DNA from: Candidatus Abyssobacteria bacterium SURF_5
GTDB lineage: Bacteria; Abyssobacteria; SURF-5
NCBI GenBank assembly: GCA_003598085.1
Contig: QZKU01000010.1
Span: 1-19,381 of the forward strand
DNA length: 19,381 nt
Direction of reading: 5' to 3'
Below the pieces are notes generated by a model. That model was not told the DNA's origin and made no database searches. It saw nothing but the letters and a program-made list of their open reading frames with translations. Position numbers and translations under genes: made by a program. Each line of letters begins with the position of its first letter. Positions within the stretch are counted from its first letter, which is position 1. Shown here one piece after another: positions 7,951 to 14,553 of this stretch.

Positions 7951-10881
7951 TCAAGATTTTGACAGTTTCTCCTGTTTGAGCCGGCATTCGAGCCAGGTTC
8001 TCAGACGATCCTCGAGCGGCCCGATCCACTGCTCAATCCGTTTGAAATCGGCGTTCAGCAGGGCCTCTTTATGTTCGGCGGAAAGATCGTAGGCGATCAG
8101 GGCGCCTGCGGGATTCTCGGCGAGAGCGGTGAGAAAGGCATTATCCTCGGCCGCCCGTTCGAGCACCGCGAGCACGGCTTTGACGGAGGCCACTTTATAT
8201 TCAGGGATTTTGGCGACCGGATCGAAGACCGGATTGGTGAGAAGATTGGCCGGCGCATCGAGCCAATGGAAAGCCATGAACGCTTGCCCCGGGTTGACGC
8301 GAGGGGTTGTTTTAGCCTTGGTCTGAACCTTTCCGCGCCGCGATGAGAGGGAGACGATATCGCCCTCCCGGATGCCGAGTTGAGCGGCATCGGCCGGGCT
8401 GAGCTCGACGCTGCTCTCCGGCTGGAGCGCCTCGAGCACTTTCGAGCGATGGCTCATGCTTCCCGTATGCCAGTGTTCGAGTATTCTGCCGGTCGTGAGG
8501 ACCAGCGGATACGCGCGAGAGGGCAGTTCCGCCGGCGGCTTGTCATGGAGGACATGGAATTTACCGCGTCCTCGCGTGAATTGTTTCTTGTGAAGGATCT
8601 CAGTCCCCTTGTGTTTCACATTTGGGCAAGGCCATTGCAGGCCGCCGTTGTTCAGGCGTTGATGACGGATGCCGCCGTAGATCGGGGTCAACTGCGCGAT
8701 CTCCTCCATAATCTTCGCGCTCGACTCATAATGCATCGGGTATCCCAGCCGCTGTGCGATTTCGCAGGTAATCACCCAATCCACCTTGGCCTGTCCGGGA
8801 GGCTCGATGGCTTTGCGAACGGTTTGTACTCGGCGTTCCGTATTGGTGAAAGTGCCGTCCTTTTCGGCAAAGCTTGTGGCAGGCAAAATGACATCGGCAT
8901 ATTCCGCGGTCCCCGTCAGAAACAGATCCTGAACGACGAGGAAATCGAGTTTTGAGAGAGCGGTCTTGGCGTGGTTAACGTCGGGCTCGCTCATGGTGGG
9001 ATTCTCTCCCATAATATACATCGCCTTGAGCCGTCCGCTCTGGATGGCGCCGAACATTTCAGTGAGGGTGAGGCCGGGCTTATCGCTCAATTTTACGCCC
9101 CACGCGTTCTCAAAGGTCTCCCGGACCTGCGCATTGGAGACGGCCAGATAACCGGGGAAGACGTTGGGAAGCGCGCCCATGTCGCACGAGCCCTGCACGT
9201 TATTCTGACCGCGCAGCGGCGAGAAGCCGGTTCCTCTTCTTCCCATGTTTCCCGTCAGCATCAGAAGATTGGCCACCGCCTTCACGTTGTCGGTGCCGGT
9301 CGTGTGTTGTGTAATCCCCATGCCGTAGAAGATGATCGCTCTCTTGGCTTTGCCGAAGAGCAGAGCCGCCTGTTTTATCTTTTCAGCAGGGACGCCGGTG
9401 ATTTCCTCGACATACTGCAGCGAGTACGGCTTGAGCGATTCGAGGAACGGCTCGAAGTCTTCCGTGCGCGTCTCGATGAATTTTTTGTCATGAAGGCCCG
9501 ATTCGACAATTTGTCGCATCATTCCATTGAGCAGAGCGACATCGGTGCCCGGAAAATGATTCAGGCAGACGTCGGCCATTTCGCCCAATTCAGTTATGCG
9601 GGGGTCCGCCACCAGCAGCTTTGCGCCGTTGGTTCGTGCGGCTCGTTTGATCCGTCTCCCGGCGATAGGGTGGCATGCGGTGGTATTTGAGCCGATCACA
9701 AACAGCATATCCGCATGCTCGATATCGGAGAAGGAATTGCTCATTGCGCCGGAACCGAAGGAGGCAAGCGCCGCCGTCACCGTTGAAGCGTGGCACAGGC
9801 GAGCGCAATGATCAACGTTATTCGTACCAATGACTGCGCGCGCAAATTTCTGGACGACGTAATTTTCTTCATTTGTGCACTTGGCGGAGCTGATTACTCC
9901 GATGGCATCCGGGCCGTGTTGTTCGCGGATAGAACCAAGCTTCTTCGCGACCAGATCGAGCGCCTCGTCCCATTCAGCCTCGCGAAACATTTCTTTCGCG
10001 TTGCCATTGAACGCCTGCTTCGGCGCGCCCTCTTTCCGGATGAGCGGCCTGGTGAGGCGGTCGGGATGATTGACGAAATCGAGGCCGAACCGGCCCTTGA
10101 CGCAAAGCCCCTCCTGATTCACGCCGTTTTCCTTTGCGCTTCGCACGCGAGCGATGTCGCGCCCGCGAACGCCGAGGTAAATCGAGCAACCGACGCCGCA
10201 ATAAGGACAAATTGTTTTAACCTCGCGCTCGGGAGCGAGGGCGGATTTGGGCGACAGGGCGCCGGTGGGACAATGTTCGAGGCACTCTCCGCAGTTCTGG
10301 CATTGCGAGAGGGCAAGCGGCTGGTTGCCGAAGGTGGAAACGACGGTATCCTTCCCTCTGAAGGCGAAATCGATCGCGCCGACTCCAGTCAGCTCACTGC
10401 AGACTCTGACGCATTTTCCGCAGAGAATGCACTTGTTCGGATCAAAATTAAAGGCGGGGTTCGACCTGTCAATTGGTTTGTCCAGGGTCCCTTTCCGCAT
10501 TCGTTCGAGCGAACTCTTCTGGACGCCGACGTACCGGGCCACCTGCAGAAGTTTGCACTCATCGTTCTTCTCGCACAGGAGGCAGTCGTATGGATGATTT
10601 GCGATCGCCAGTTCGACGATGGTCCTTCGAATCCTGCGGATTTCCTCGGTCTCCCTGTGCACAACCATCCCCTCCTGCGCCGGTGTGGTGCAGGACGTGG
10701 GCAAACCTCTCATTCCCTCGATCTGGACAATGCACAGGCGGCACGCACCGTACGGTTTCAGTTCAGGGTCATGGCACAGTGTCGGCACATAGAGGCCGGC
10801 CTTCTCGATTGCATCCAGGACCGTTGCTCCTTGCGGGACCTCGACCCGGCGCCCATCTATTGTAAGTGAGATTTGCTTCAC
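7951..10881 (-). CDS. fdhA: NAD-dependent formate dehydrogenase, alpha (catalytic) subunit with extra C-terminal module
   Basis: A 976-residue cytoplasmic molybdenum/tungsten enzyme oxidising formate to CO2, or running in reverse. The N-terminus is NuoG-like: a [2Fe-2S] ferredoxin (Cys36, 47, 50, 64), a His/Cys3 4Fe-4S site (His96, Cys100, 103, 109), and an 8-Cys double 4Fe-4S domain (Cys151, 154, 157, 161 and 194, 197, 200, 204). The bis-MGD oxidoreductase core follows, opened by CPYCGVGC (225-232). The metal ligand is Cys363 in HCARLCH, where many relatives use selenocysteine; GAMSN just downstream fits formate dehydrogenases. The dinucleotide-binding domain contains TTGRILEHWHTGSMSHRS. Residues 913-973 form an added helical module also found in the receiver protein starting this operon. 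The start is GTG 10881, supported by AAGGAGG eight bases upstream. The electron-transfer partners are the two preceding genes. Confidence 0.95.
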   Translation of the reverse strand: MKQISLTIDGRRVEVPQGATVLDAIEKAGLYVPTLCHDPELKPYGACRLCIVQIEGMRGLPTSCTTPAQEGMVVHRETEEIRRIRRTIVELAIANHPYDCLLCEKNDECKLLQVARYVGVQKSSLERMRKGTLDKPIDRSNPAFNFDPNKCILCGKCVRVCSELTGVGAIDFAFRGKDTVVSTFGNQPLALSQCQNCGECLEHCPTGALSPKSALAPEREVKTICPYCGVGCSIYLGVRGRDIARVRSAKENGVNQEGLCVKGRFGLDFVNHPDRLTRPLIRKEGAPKQAFNGNAKEMFREAEWDEALDLVAKKLGSIREQHGPDAIGVISSAKCTNEENYVVQKFARAVIGTNNVDHCARLCHASTVTAALASFGSGAMSNSFSDIEHADMLFVIGSNTTACHPIAGRRIKRAARTNGAKLLVADPRITELGEMADVCLNHFPGTDVALLNGMMRQIVESGLHDKKFIETRTEDFEPFLESLKPYSLQYVEEITGVPAEKIKQAALLFGKAKRAIIFYGMGITQHTTGTDNVKAVANLLMLTGNMGRRGTGFSPLRGQNNVQGSCDMGALPNVFPGYLAVSNAQVRETFENAWGVKLSDKPGLTLTEMFGAIQSGRLKAMYIMGENPTMSEPDVNHAKTALSKLDFLVVQDLFLTGTAEYADVILPATSFAEKDGTFTNTERRVQTVRKAIEPPGQAKVDWVITCEIAQRLGYPMHYESSAKIMEEIAQLTPIYGGIRHQRLNNGGLQWPCPNVKHKGTEILHKKQFTRGRGKFHVLHDKPPAELPSRAYPLVLTTGRILEHWHTGSMSHRSKVLEALQPESSVELSPADAAQLGIREGDIVSLSSRRGKVQTKAKTTPRVNPGQAFMAFHWLDAPANLLTNPVFDPVAKIPEYKVASVKAVLAVLERAAEDNAFLTALAENPAGALIAYDLSAEHKEALLNADFKRIEQWIGPLEDRLRTWLECRLKQEKLSKS
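7963..8145 (-). other. Shared C-terminal helical module, copy in the formate dehydrogenase alpha subunit
   Basis: Residues 913-973 of the alpha subunit. Key positions are D913, F916, L920, AL at 927-928, Y931, L933, K938, A940, L942, D945, I949, G954, L956, and RL at 967-968. It aligns without a gap to the end of the receiver protein at 13482-13664, with 18 of 61 positions identical by my count. Formate dehydrogenase alpha subunits normally end near the dinucleotide-binding domain, so this is an addition. The pattern Y-x-L-[ST]-x3-K-x-A-[IL]-L-x2-D loosely recalls small helical LigA-like domains; I do not claim membership. Confidence 0.65.
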
Positions 10882-11019
10882 CGCTCGTTCCTCCTTATCA
10901 GGTCCGAGGCCGCTCCCCTACGGGAGAGGCGGGAACGTCCGTGTATTGAGACGATGCGCGCGAACAGCACGTATATTTCAGCCTCGACTGTTGTGACAAG
11001 GCTTCATTCAGCTTCGGCA
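10882..11019 (-). other. 138-base leader between the NuoF-like and FdhA genes with a small hairpin
   Basis: This is a long gap for an operon whose other junctions are 5 and 45 bases. It holds a stem CTCCC (10913-10917) / GGGAG (10922-10926) with a four-base loop, 20 or so bases before the fdhA ribosome binding site at about 10890-10896. There is no T-tract, so it is not a clear terminator. It may mark RNA processing, separate tuning of catalytic-subunit expression, or nothing at all. Confidence 0.35.
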
Positions 11020-12888
11020 TTATTTCACCATCACACTATCGAATTTGCACAGTTGATAGCACGTACCGCATTTGGTACACAGTGTCTGATCTATCGCGTG
11101 GGGTTGCTTCTTTTCGCCCGTAATCGCTCCGACCGGGCATTTGCGGGCGCAGGCGGTGCACCCGGTGCAGGAATCGGGGTCGATCTCATAATGAAAGAGA
11201 TGCTTGCAGACGCCGGCCGGACATTTGCCTTCGATGACATGCTTTTCGTATTCCGGCATGAAGTATCGAAGAGTCGTTTTTACCGGATTCGGCGCGGTTT
11301 GTCCAAGGCCGCACAAAGATCCTTTCTGGACGGCCTCACAGACGCGCTCGAGCAGTTCGAGATCGGCGGGCTGCCCATTTCCATCGCAGATGTCCTGGAC
11401 GACGTCGAGCATCTGTTTGATGCCCAGGCGGCACGGCATGCACTTGCCGCACGATTCGGACTTGGTGAAGCCAAGGAAGTAGCGGGCCATATCGACGATG
11501 CAGGTGTCCTCGTCCATCACGACCATACCGCCGGAGCCCATGATTGAGCCGGCCTGCGCGAGCGACTCGTAATCGACCGGGAGGTGCAGCAGCTCCGCCG
11601 GTATGCAGCCGCCGGACGGGCCGCCGGTTTGCACCGCTTTCAGGCGTTTGCCCTTTCGGACGCCGCCCCCGATGTCGTTAATTACCTCTTCGAGTTTGAT
11701 CCCCATCGGGACTTCGATGAGACCGGTGCGGTTGATTTTTCCGGCGAGCGAGAAGGTTTTGGTGCCGCGGCTTTTCTCGGTGCCGTATGAGGCGTACCAG
11801 CGGGCGTCACGCTCGAGGATCGCCGAAACATTGCCGAAGGTTTCGACGTTATTGATGTTGGTCGGTTTTCCCCAGAGGCCCGCCTGTGCGGGGAAAGGCG
11901 GGCGCGAGCGCGGCATGCCTCTGGCGCCCTCGATGGACGCCATAAGAGCGGTTTCCTCGCCGCATACAAAAGCTCCGGCGCCTTCTTTTATTTTGATTTC
12001 GAAATTAAAGCCGCTGCCCAGGATATTCTTTCCGAGCAAGCCATACTTGCGCATTTGTTTGATGGCGAGCACAAGCCGTTCGACGGCCAGCGGATATTCG
12101 GCGCGGATATAGATATATCCTTCGCTTGCCCCGATTGCATACGCCCCGATAACCATTCCTTCGAGAACCGCGTGCGGATCGCTCTCCAGCAGTGACCGGT
12201 CCATGAAAGCGCCCGGGTCGCCTTCATCGGCGTTGCAGATGATGTATTTTTGTGTGCCGTGCGCCTTCCTGGCGAACTCCCATTTCAAGCCGGTCGGGAA
12301 ACCTGCGCCTCCGCGCCCTCTGAGGCCGGATTCTTTCACCTCTTTGATGACCGCCTCCGGGGTCATCGAGAGAGCCTTGTTGAGGCCGCTGTATCCGCCG
12401 CGCGCGATATACTCGTCGATATTTTCGGGATCGATCAACCCGCAGTTCCGGAGGGCGATGCGGACCTGGGGGCGAATCATCGGGAGCTCGGAAAAGCGGG
12501 GGATTCCGTCAATGGAGCCATTTCCGTTGGCCGAGTTTTCGGCGAGAGTACAGATACTCCATTCGGCCTTGGGATCATCCTTGAGCAGATAACTTGTAAG
12601 TATTTGTTCCGCTTTTTTGGGGGTGAGATCGCCGTAGTAGATAAACGGCCGGCCGGGTTTTCGGACGGCCATGATCGGCTCGAGATAACACATGCCGATG
12701 CAACCCACCTTGATGATGCGTGCAAGCGGGTCGATGTCTTTGAGGGTGCTCTCGATAGTTGCGAGTACAGCTTCGGCGCCGGCCGCTCGTCCGCACGTTC
12801 CCATGCCGATATGGATCAGGGGGTGCTCGAGATTCGAGAGGTCGCGCCAGTACGTGTCCGCTTTCGCCTTTATGCTGGCAAAGTCCAT
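11020..12888 (-). CDS. NuoF/HydB-type NADH-binding flavoprotein subunit of the formate dehydrogenase
   Basis: A 622-residue cytoplasmic diaphorase subunit passing electrons between NAD(H) and the catalytic subunit. Domains in order: a thioredoxin-like [2Fe-2S] domain (TCGRAAG, Cys32; GCIGMC, Cys63 and Cys67); the 51-kDa core with glycine-rich NADH/FMN motifs GRGGAGFPTG (191-200), CNADEGDPGAF and GAGAFVCGEETAL; an SLBB-type segment; the N3 4Fe-4S site (Cys480, 483, 486, 526); and a C-terminal 2[4Fe-4S] ferredoxin (Cys574, 577, 580, 584 and 604, 607, 610, 614). The extra N- and C-terminal domains are as in HydB of bifurcating hydrogenases rather than plain NuoF. The start is ATG 12888, with AAGGA eight bases upstream; an in-frame TTG at 12909 would overlap the preceding gene. 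It lies 5 bases after the NuoE-like stop, indicating translational coupling. Confidence 0.93.
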   Translation of the reverse strand: MDFASIKAKADTYWRDLSNLEHPLIHIGMGTCGRAAGAEAVLATIESTLKDIDPLARIIKVGCIGMCYLEPIMAVRKPGRPFIYYGDLTPKKAEQILTSYLLKDDPKAEWSICTLAENSANGNGSIDGIPRFSELPMIRPQVRIALRNCGLIDPENIDEYIARGGYSGLNKALSMTPEAVIKEVKESGLRGRGGAGFPTGLKWEFARKAHGTQKYIICNADEGDPGAFMDRSLLESDPHAVLEGMVIGAYAIGASEGYIYIRAEYPLAVERLVLAIKQMRKYGLLGKNILGSGFNFEIKIKEGAGAFVCGEETALMASIEGARGMPRSRPPFPAQAGLWGKPTNINNVETFGNVSAILERDARWYASYGTEKSRGTKTFSLAGKINRTGLIEVPMGIKLEEVINDIGGGVRKGKRLKAVQTGGPSGGCIPAELLHLPVDYESLAQAGSIMGSGGMVVMDEDTCIVDMARYFLGFTKSESCGKCMPCRLGIKQMLDVVQDICDGNGQPADLELLERVCEAVQKGSLCGLGQTAPNPVKTTLRYFMPEYEKHVIEGKCPAGVCKHLFHYEIDPDSCTGCTACARKCPVGAITGEKKQPHAIDQTLCTKCGTCYQLCKFDSVMVK

Positions 12889-12893
12889 GGCAA

Positions 12894-13433
12894 TTATCCT
12901 TCCCGGCAACTCACTTCAAGAGTTTCGCCGGCGCCTGATTCAGCCTGGCGAAGCTCGTCCAAAAGCTCAGTCGTTTTGGCTGCAGTCATGAGAGCGTAGA
13001 CGTGGTCATTGACTACGACCACCGGCGCAAGAGCGCAGCAACCGAAACATGCGACGGTTTCCAATGTGAAGAGCCCGTCCTTCGTGGTCTGGCCCGGAGT
13101 CACCTGGAGGTAGTTCTGAATGTGATCCAGGAGCAGGTCGGACCCGCTCACGTGACAGGCGGTGCCCCGGCAGACTTTTATAATGTACTTTCCGATTGGC
13201 TGAAGCCTGAATTGGGCGTAGAAGGTAGCGACGCCGTACACGCTTGCGGGCGAAAGCCGGGTCAGCCGCGCGATTTCAAGGAGCGCGTTCTGGGGCAAAT
13301 ATCCAAACTCCTTTTGCACCATCTGCAGCATCGGGATCAGGTTTGCAGGTTTTCCGTCGAATCCCGCCAAAAGCTCCGAGACCCGGCCGTTTCCATCGTC
13401 GCTGGTAATCATATCCAAAGCACTTAGTGTCAT
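12894..13433 (-). CDS. NuoE/HydC-type [2Fe-2S] thioredoxin-fold subunit
   Basis: A 179-residue subunit that docks on the flavoprotein subunit. The N-terminal helical part (LIPMLQMVQKEFGYLPQNAL, then RLTRLSPASVYGVATFYAQF) is the standard NuoE fold start. The [2Fe-2S] ligands are Cys88 and Cys93 (CRGTAC) and Cys129 and Cys133 (CFGCC). In formate dehydrogenases of the FdsGBA type this corresponds to the gamma subunit. The length is normal for the family. ATG 13433 has GAGGAG seven bases upstream. It is followed at 5 bases by the NuoF-like gene and preceded at 45 bases by the receiver-protein gene, so all four genes look like one transcript. Confidence 0.93.
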   Translation of the reverse strand: MTLSALDMITSDDGNGRVSELLAGFDGKPANLIPMLQMVQKEFGYLPQNALLEIARLTRLSPASVYGVATFYAQFRLQPIGKYIIKVCRGTACHVSGSDLLLDHIQNYLQVTPGQTTKDGLFTLETVACFGCCALAPVVVVNDHVYALMTAAKTTELLDELRQAESGAGETLEVSCREG

Positions 13434-13478
13434 GCGCTTGCTCCTCTTGGAAGTGGACTCATTTCGAACAGCCGGGGC

Positions 13479-14153
13479 TTACCATGCCTCTCGCTCGAGG
13501 CGTTTGTTTATGAACGCGAGCTGTTCTTGCGTAAGTTCGCCAACATGCTTGCGAATCCATTCCAGATCGCCGGACAGTATCGCCGCTTTAGCTTGGCGCG
13601 TGAGCTTGTAGCCCTCGAGGGCTTGCGAACCTTTTTCCACAAGTTCGCCCCAGAATTCGGAATCCTTCGCTGTACGCTCGAGGACCCGGATCACTTCCCG
13701 TTTTTGAATCAGCCGGCCCTCGGTGGTCTCGGTGAGAAGGTGCTCCATCGAAGCCCCCTGTCGCGATTTCAGGGCGGCAGCGACGGCTGACTTAAATTCG
13801 TCCTCGGTGAAGGGTTTGCGCAGGTAATCGATCACACCGATTTTCACGGCCTTGACCGCGGAGGCGACAGAAGGATAGCCGGTGATGACGAGCAGCTTGG
13901 TTTCGGGACGCTCGATGCTGATCTCTTTAAGAACGTCCATGCCGTCGATATCCGGCAGCCGGAGATCTGCCACCACAAGGCTAAAGCCGTTGCTCCTGAA
14001 GGTTTCAAGCGCGCCTAAGCCTGTCATTGCCAGCGCGACCTCATATCCTTCCTCTCGCAGAACCATCTGAAGCCCTTTGCCCACATTTACTTCGTCCTCA
14101 ACGAGCAAAATGTGGGGTTTTTCGGCTGTTTTTTCCATCGTTGCCGGGCTCAT
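13479..14153 (-). CDS. Receiver-domain protein with a C-terminal module shared with formate dehydrogenase
   Basis: About 224 residues. The first 125 are a CheY-like receiver: HILLVEDE acidic pocket (Glu19, Asp20), phospho-acceptor Asp63 in VVADLRLPD, Thr91 in ITGYPS and Lys113 in LRKPF. No DNA-binding or enzymatic output domain follows. Instead, after a linker, residues 164-224 form a helical module (DSEFWGEL, then ALEGYKLT, KAAILSGDLEWI, and a closing LEREAW) that aligns without gaps to the end of the FdhA encoded three genes downstream. I infer a signalling protein that contacts the enzyme or a common partner, rather than a transcription factor. The start was set at ATG 14153 because AAAGGAG lies 8 bases before it; ATG 14159 is only 2 bases from that site. 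It is the first gene of the operon, downstream of the sigma54 promoter. Confidence 0.85.
   Translation of the reverse strand: MSPATMEKTAEKPHILLVEDEVNVGKGLQMVLREEGYEVALAMTGLGALETFRSNGFSLVVADLRLPDIDGMDVLKEISIERPETKLLVITGYPSVASAVKAVKIGVIDYLRKPFTEDEFKSAVAAALKSRQGASMEHLLTETTEGRLIQKREVIRVLERTAKDSEFWGELVEKGSQALEGYKLTRQAKAAILSGDLEWIRKHVGELTQEQLAFINKRLEREAW
13482..13664 (-). other. Shared C-terminal helical module, copy in the receiver protein
   Basis: Residues 164-224 of the receiver protein. Identities with the FdhA copy: D, F, L and E in the first ten columns; A, L and Y in the second ten; L, K, A and L in the third; D and I in the fourth; G and L in the fifth; R, L and E in the sixth. Most other columns are conservative (I/L, F/L, V/I, T/S, F/W). 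It replaces the usual output domain of a response regulator. Confidence 0.65.
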
Positions 14154-14214
14154 AGTCATTACTCCTTTTCAGGTAACCCCATGTGTACCTGTTTCTCTCA
14201 CTTCTCTCAATAGG

Positions 14215-14228
14215 GCAAGAACGATGCC
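14215..14228 (-). promoter_or_regulatory. Sigma54 (-24/-12) promoter for the formate dehydrogenase operon
   Basis: Minus-strand sequence CGGCATCGTTCTTGCC matches the consensus TGGCACG-N4-TTGCW at GGCA and TTGC, with exactly ten bases between the GG (14228-14227) and the GC (14216-14215). Transcription would begin near 14203, about 50 bases before the receiver-protein start. The divergent neighbour encodes a sigma54 activator, which is the expected partner. Confidence 0.6.
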
Positions 14229-14322
14229 GAAGAAAAACGGCGAAGAAAGAGCTGAAATTGGTTGTTTTTTACCGATTTTTGCTGCTGAAATGGGTATTTT
14301 GCCGATATAGAGCGGGATCGTC

Positions 14323-14340
14323 TGTATGGCCTTGCATACA
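14323..14340. promoter_or_regulatory. Perfect palindrome TGTATG-N6-CATACA; candidate activator-binding site
   Basis: The arms at 14323-14328 and 14335-14340 are exact reverse complements. The centre is about 128 bp upstream of the predicted sigma54 start site, inside the usual range for an upstream activating sequence of an NtrC-family protein. A degenerate second copy of the same 6-6-6 layout (TGTATA-N6-TATATA) lies at 14394-14411, overlapping the -10 of the kinase promoter; this may be chance in AT-rich DNA. Confidence 0.5.
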
Positions 14341-14372
14341 CCCTTGGCGCCGAGAAAGAGTTAATAGTGATG

Positions 14373-14401
14373 TTGTTATTGATGACTGGCAGATGTATAA
14401 T
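14373..14401 (+). promoter_or_regulatory. Sigma70-like promoter for the kinase/activator pair
   Basis: TTGTTA (14373-14378, 4 of 6 to consensus), 17-base spacer, TATAAT (14396-14401, perfect). It faces the histidine kinase gene 150 bases downstream. It overlaps the degenerate palindrome at 14394-14411, which would allow autorepression; that is inference. Confidence 0.55.
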
Positions 14402-14553
14402 AAAATATATAGCCGTAGCGTCTTTACACTGACGTTTTTCCTGGGGGGCTTGGGGCTGGAGGGATGAAGTTTGTTGGGGCGATCAGAAGGCAGTTTTTAC
14501 GTGAGAAAGAGGAAATAAAGGGCGCCTTTTTCTTGTCGTGAGTGGAGAGCACC

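Noticed and set aside
9793-9795. Selenocysteine at the formate dehydrogenase active site
   Set aside because: The codon at the metal-ligand position (residue 363) is TGC, not TGA; the enzyme is a cysteine form and no SECIS is needed.
9790-10869. Long plus-strand open frame opposite fdhA (359 codons), and similar antisense frames opposite the sulfatase, activator and NuoF-like genes
   Set aside because: They are mirror frames of strongly supported genes in GC-rich DNA, with no family motifs or ribosome binding sites of their own.
12786-12795. Apparent loss of a cluster ligand in the N-terminal domain of the NuoF-like subunit (three cysteines: Cys32, 63, 67)
   Set aside because: The TCGxAAG form with a later GCxGxC is, as I recall it, usual for this domain in HydB-like flavoproteins, so it is not an anomaly.
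12889-12909. TTG start for the NuoF-like subunit at 12909
   Set aside because: It would overlap the end of the NuoE-like gene and contain the ribosome binding site; ATG 12888 has a well-placed AAGGA.
14480-14495. Second sigma54 promoter facing the kinase gene (GG-N10-GC near 14480)
   Set aside because: Only the GG and GC spacing fits; the flanking bases (AGGC rather than TTGC) are poor, and a better sigma70-like promoter lies upstream at 14373-14401.
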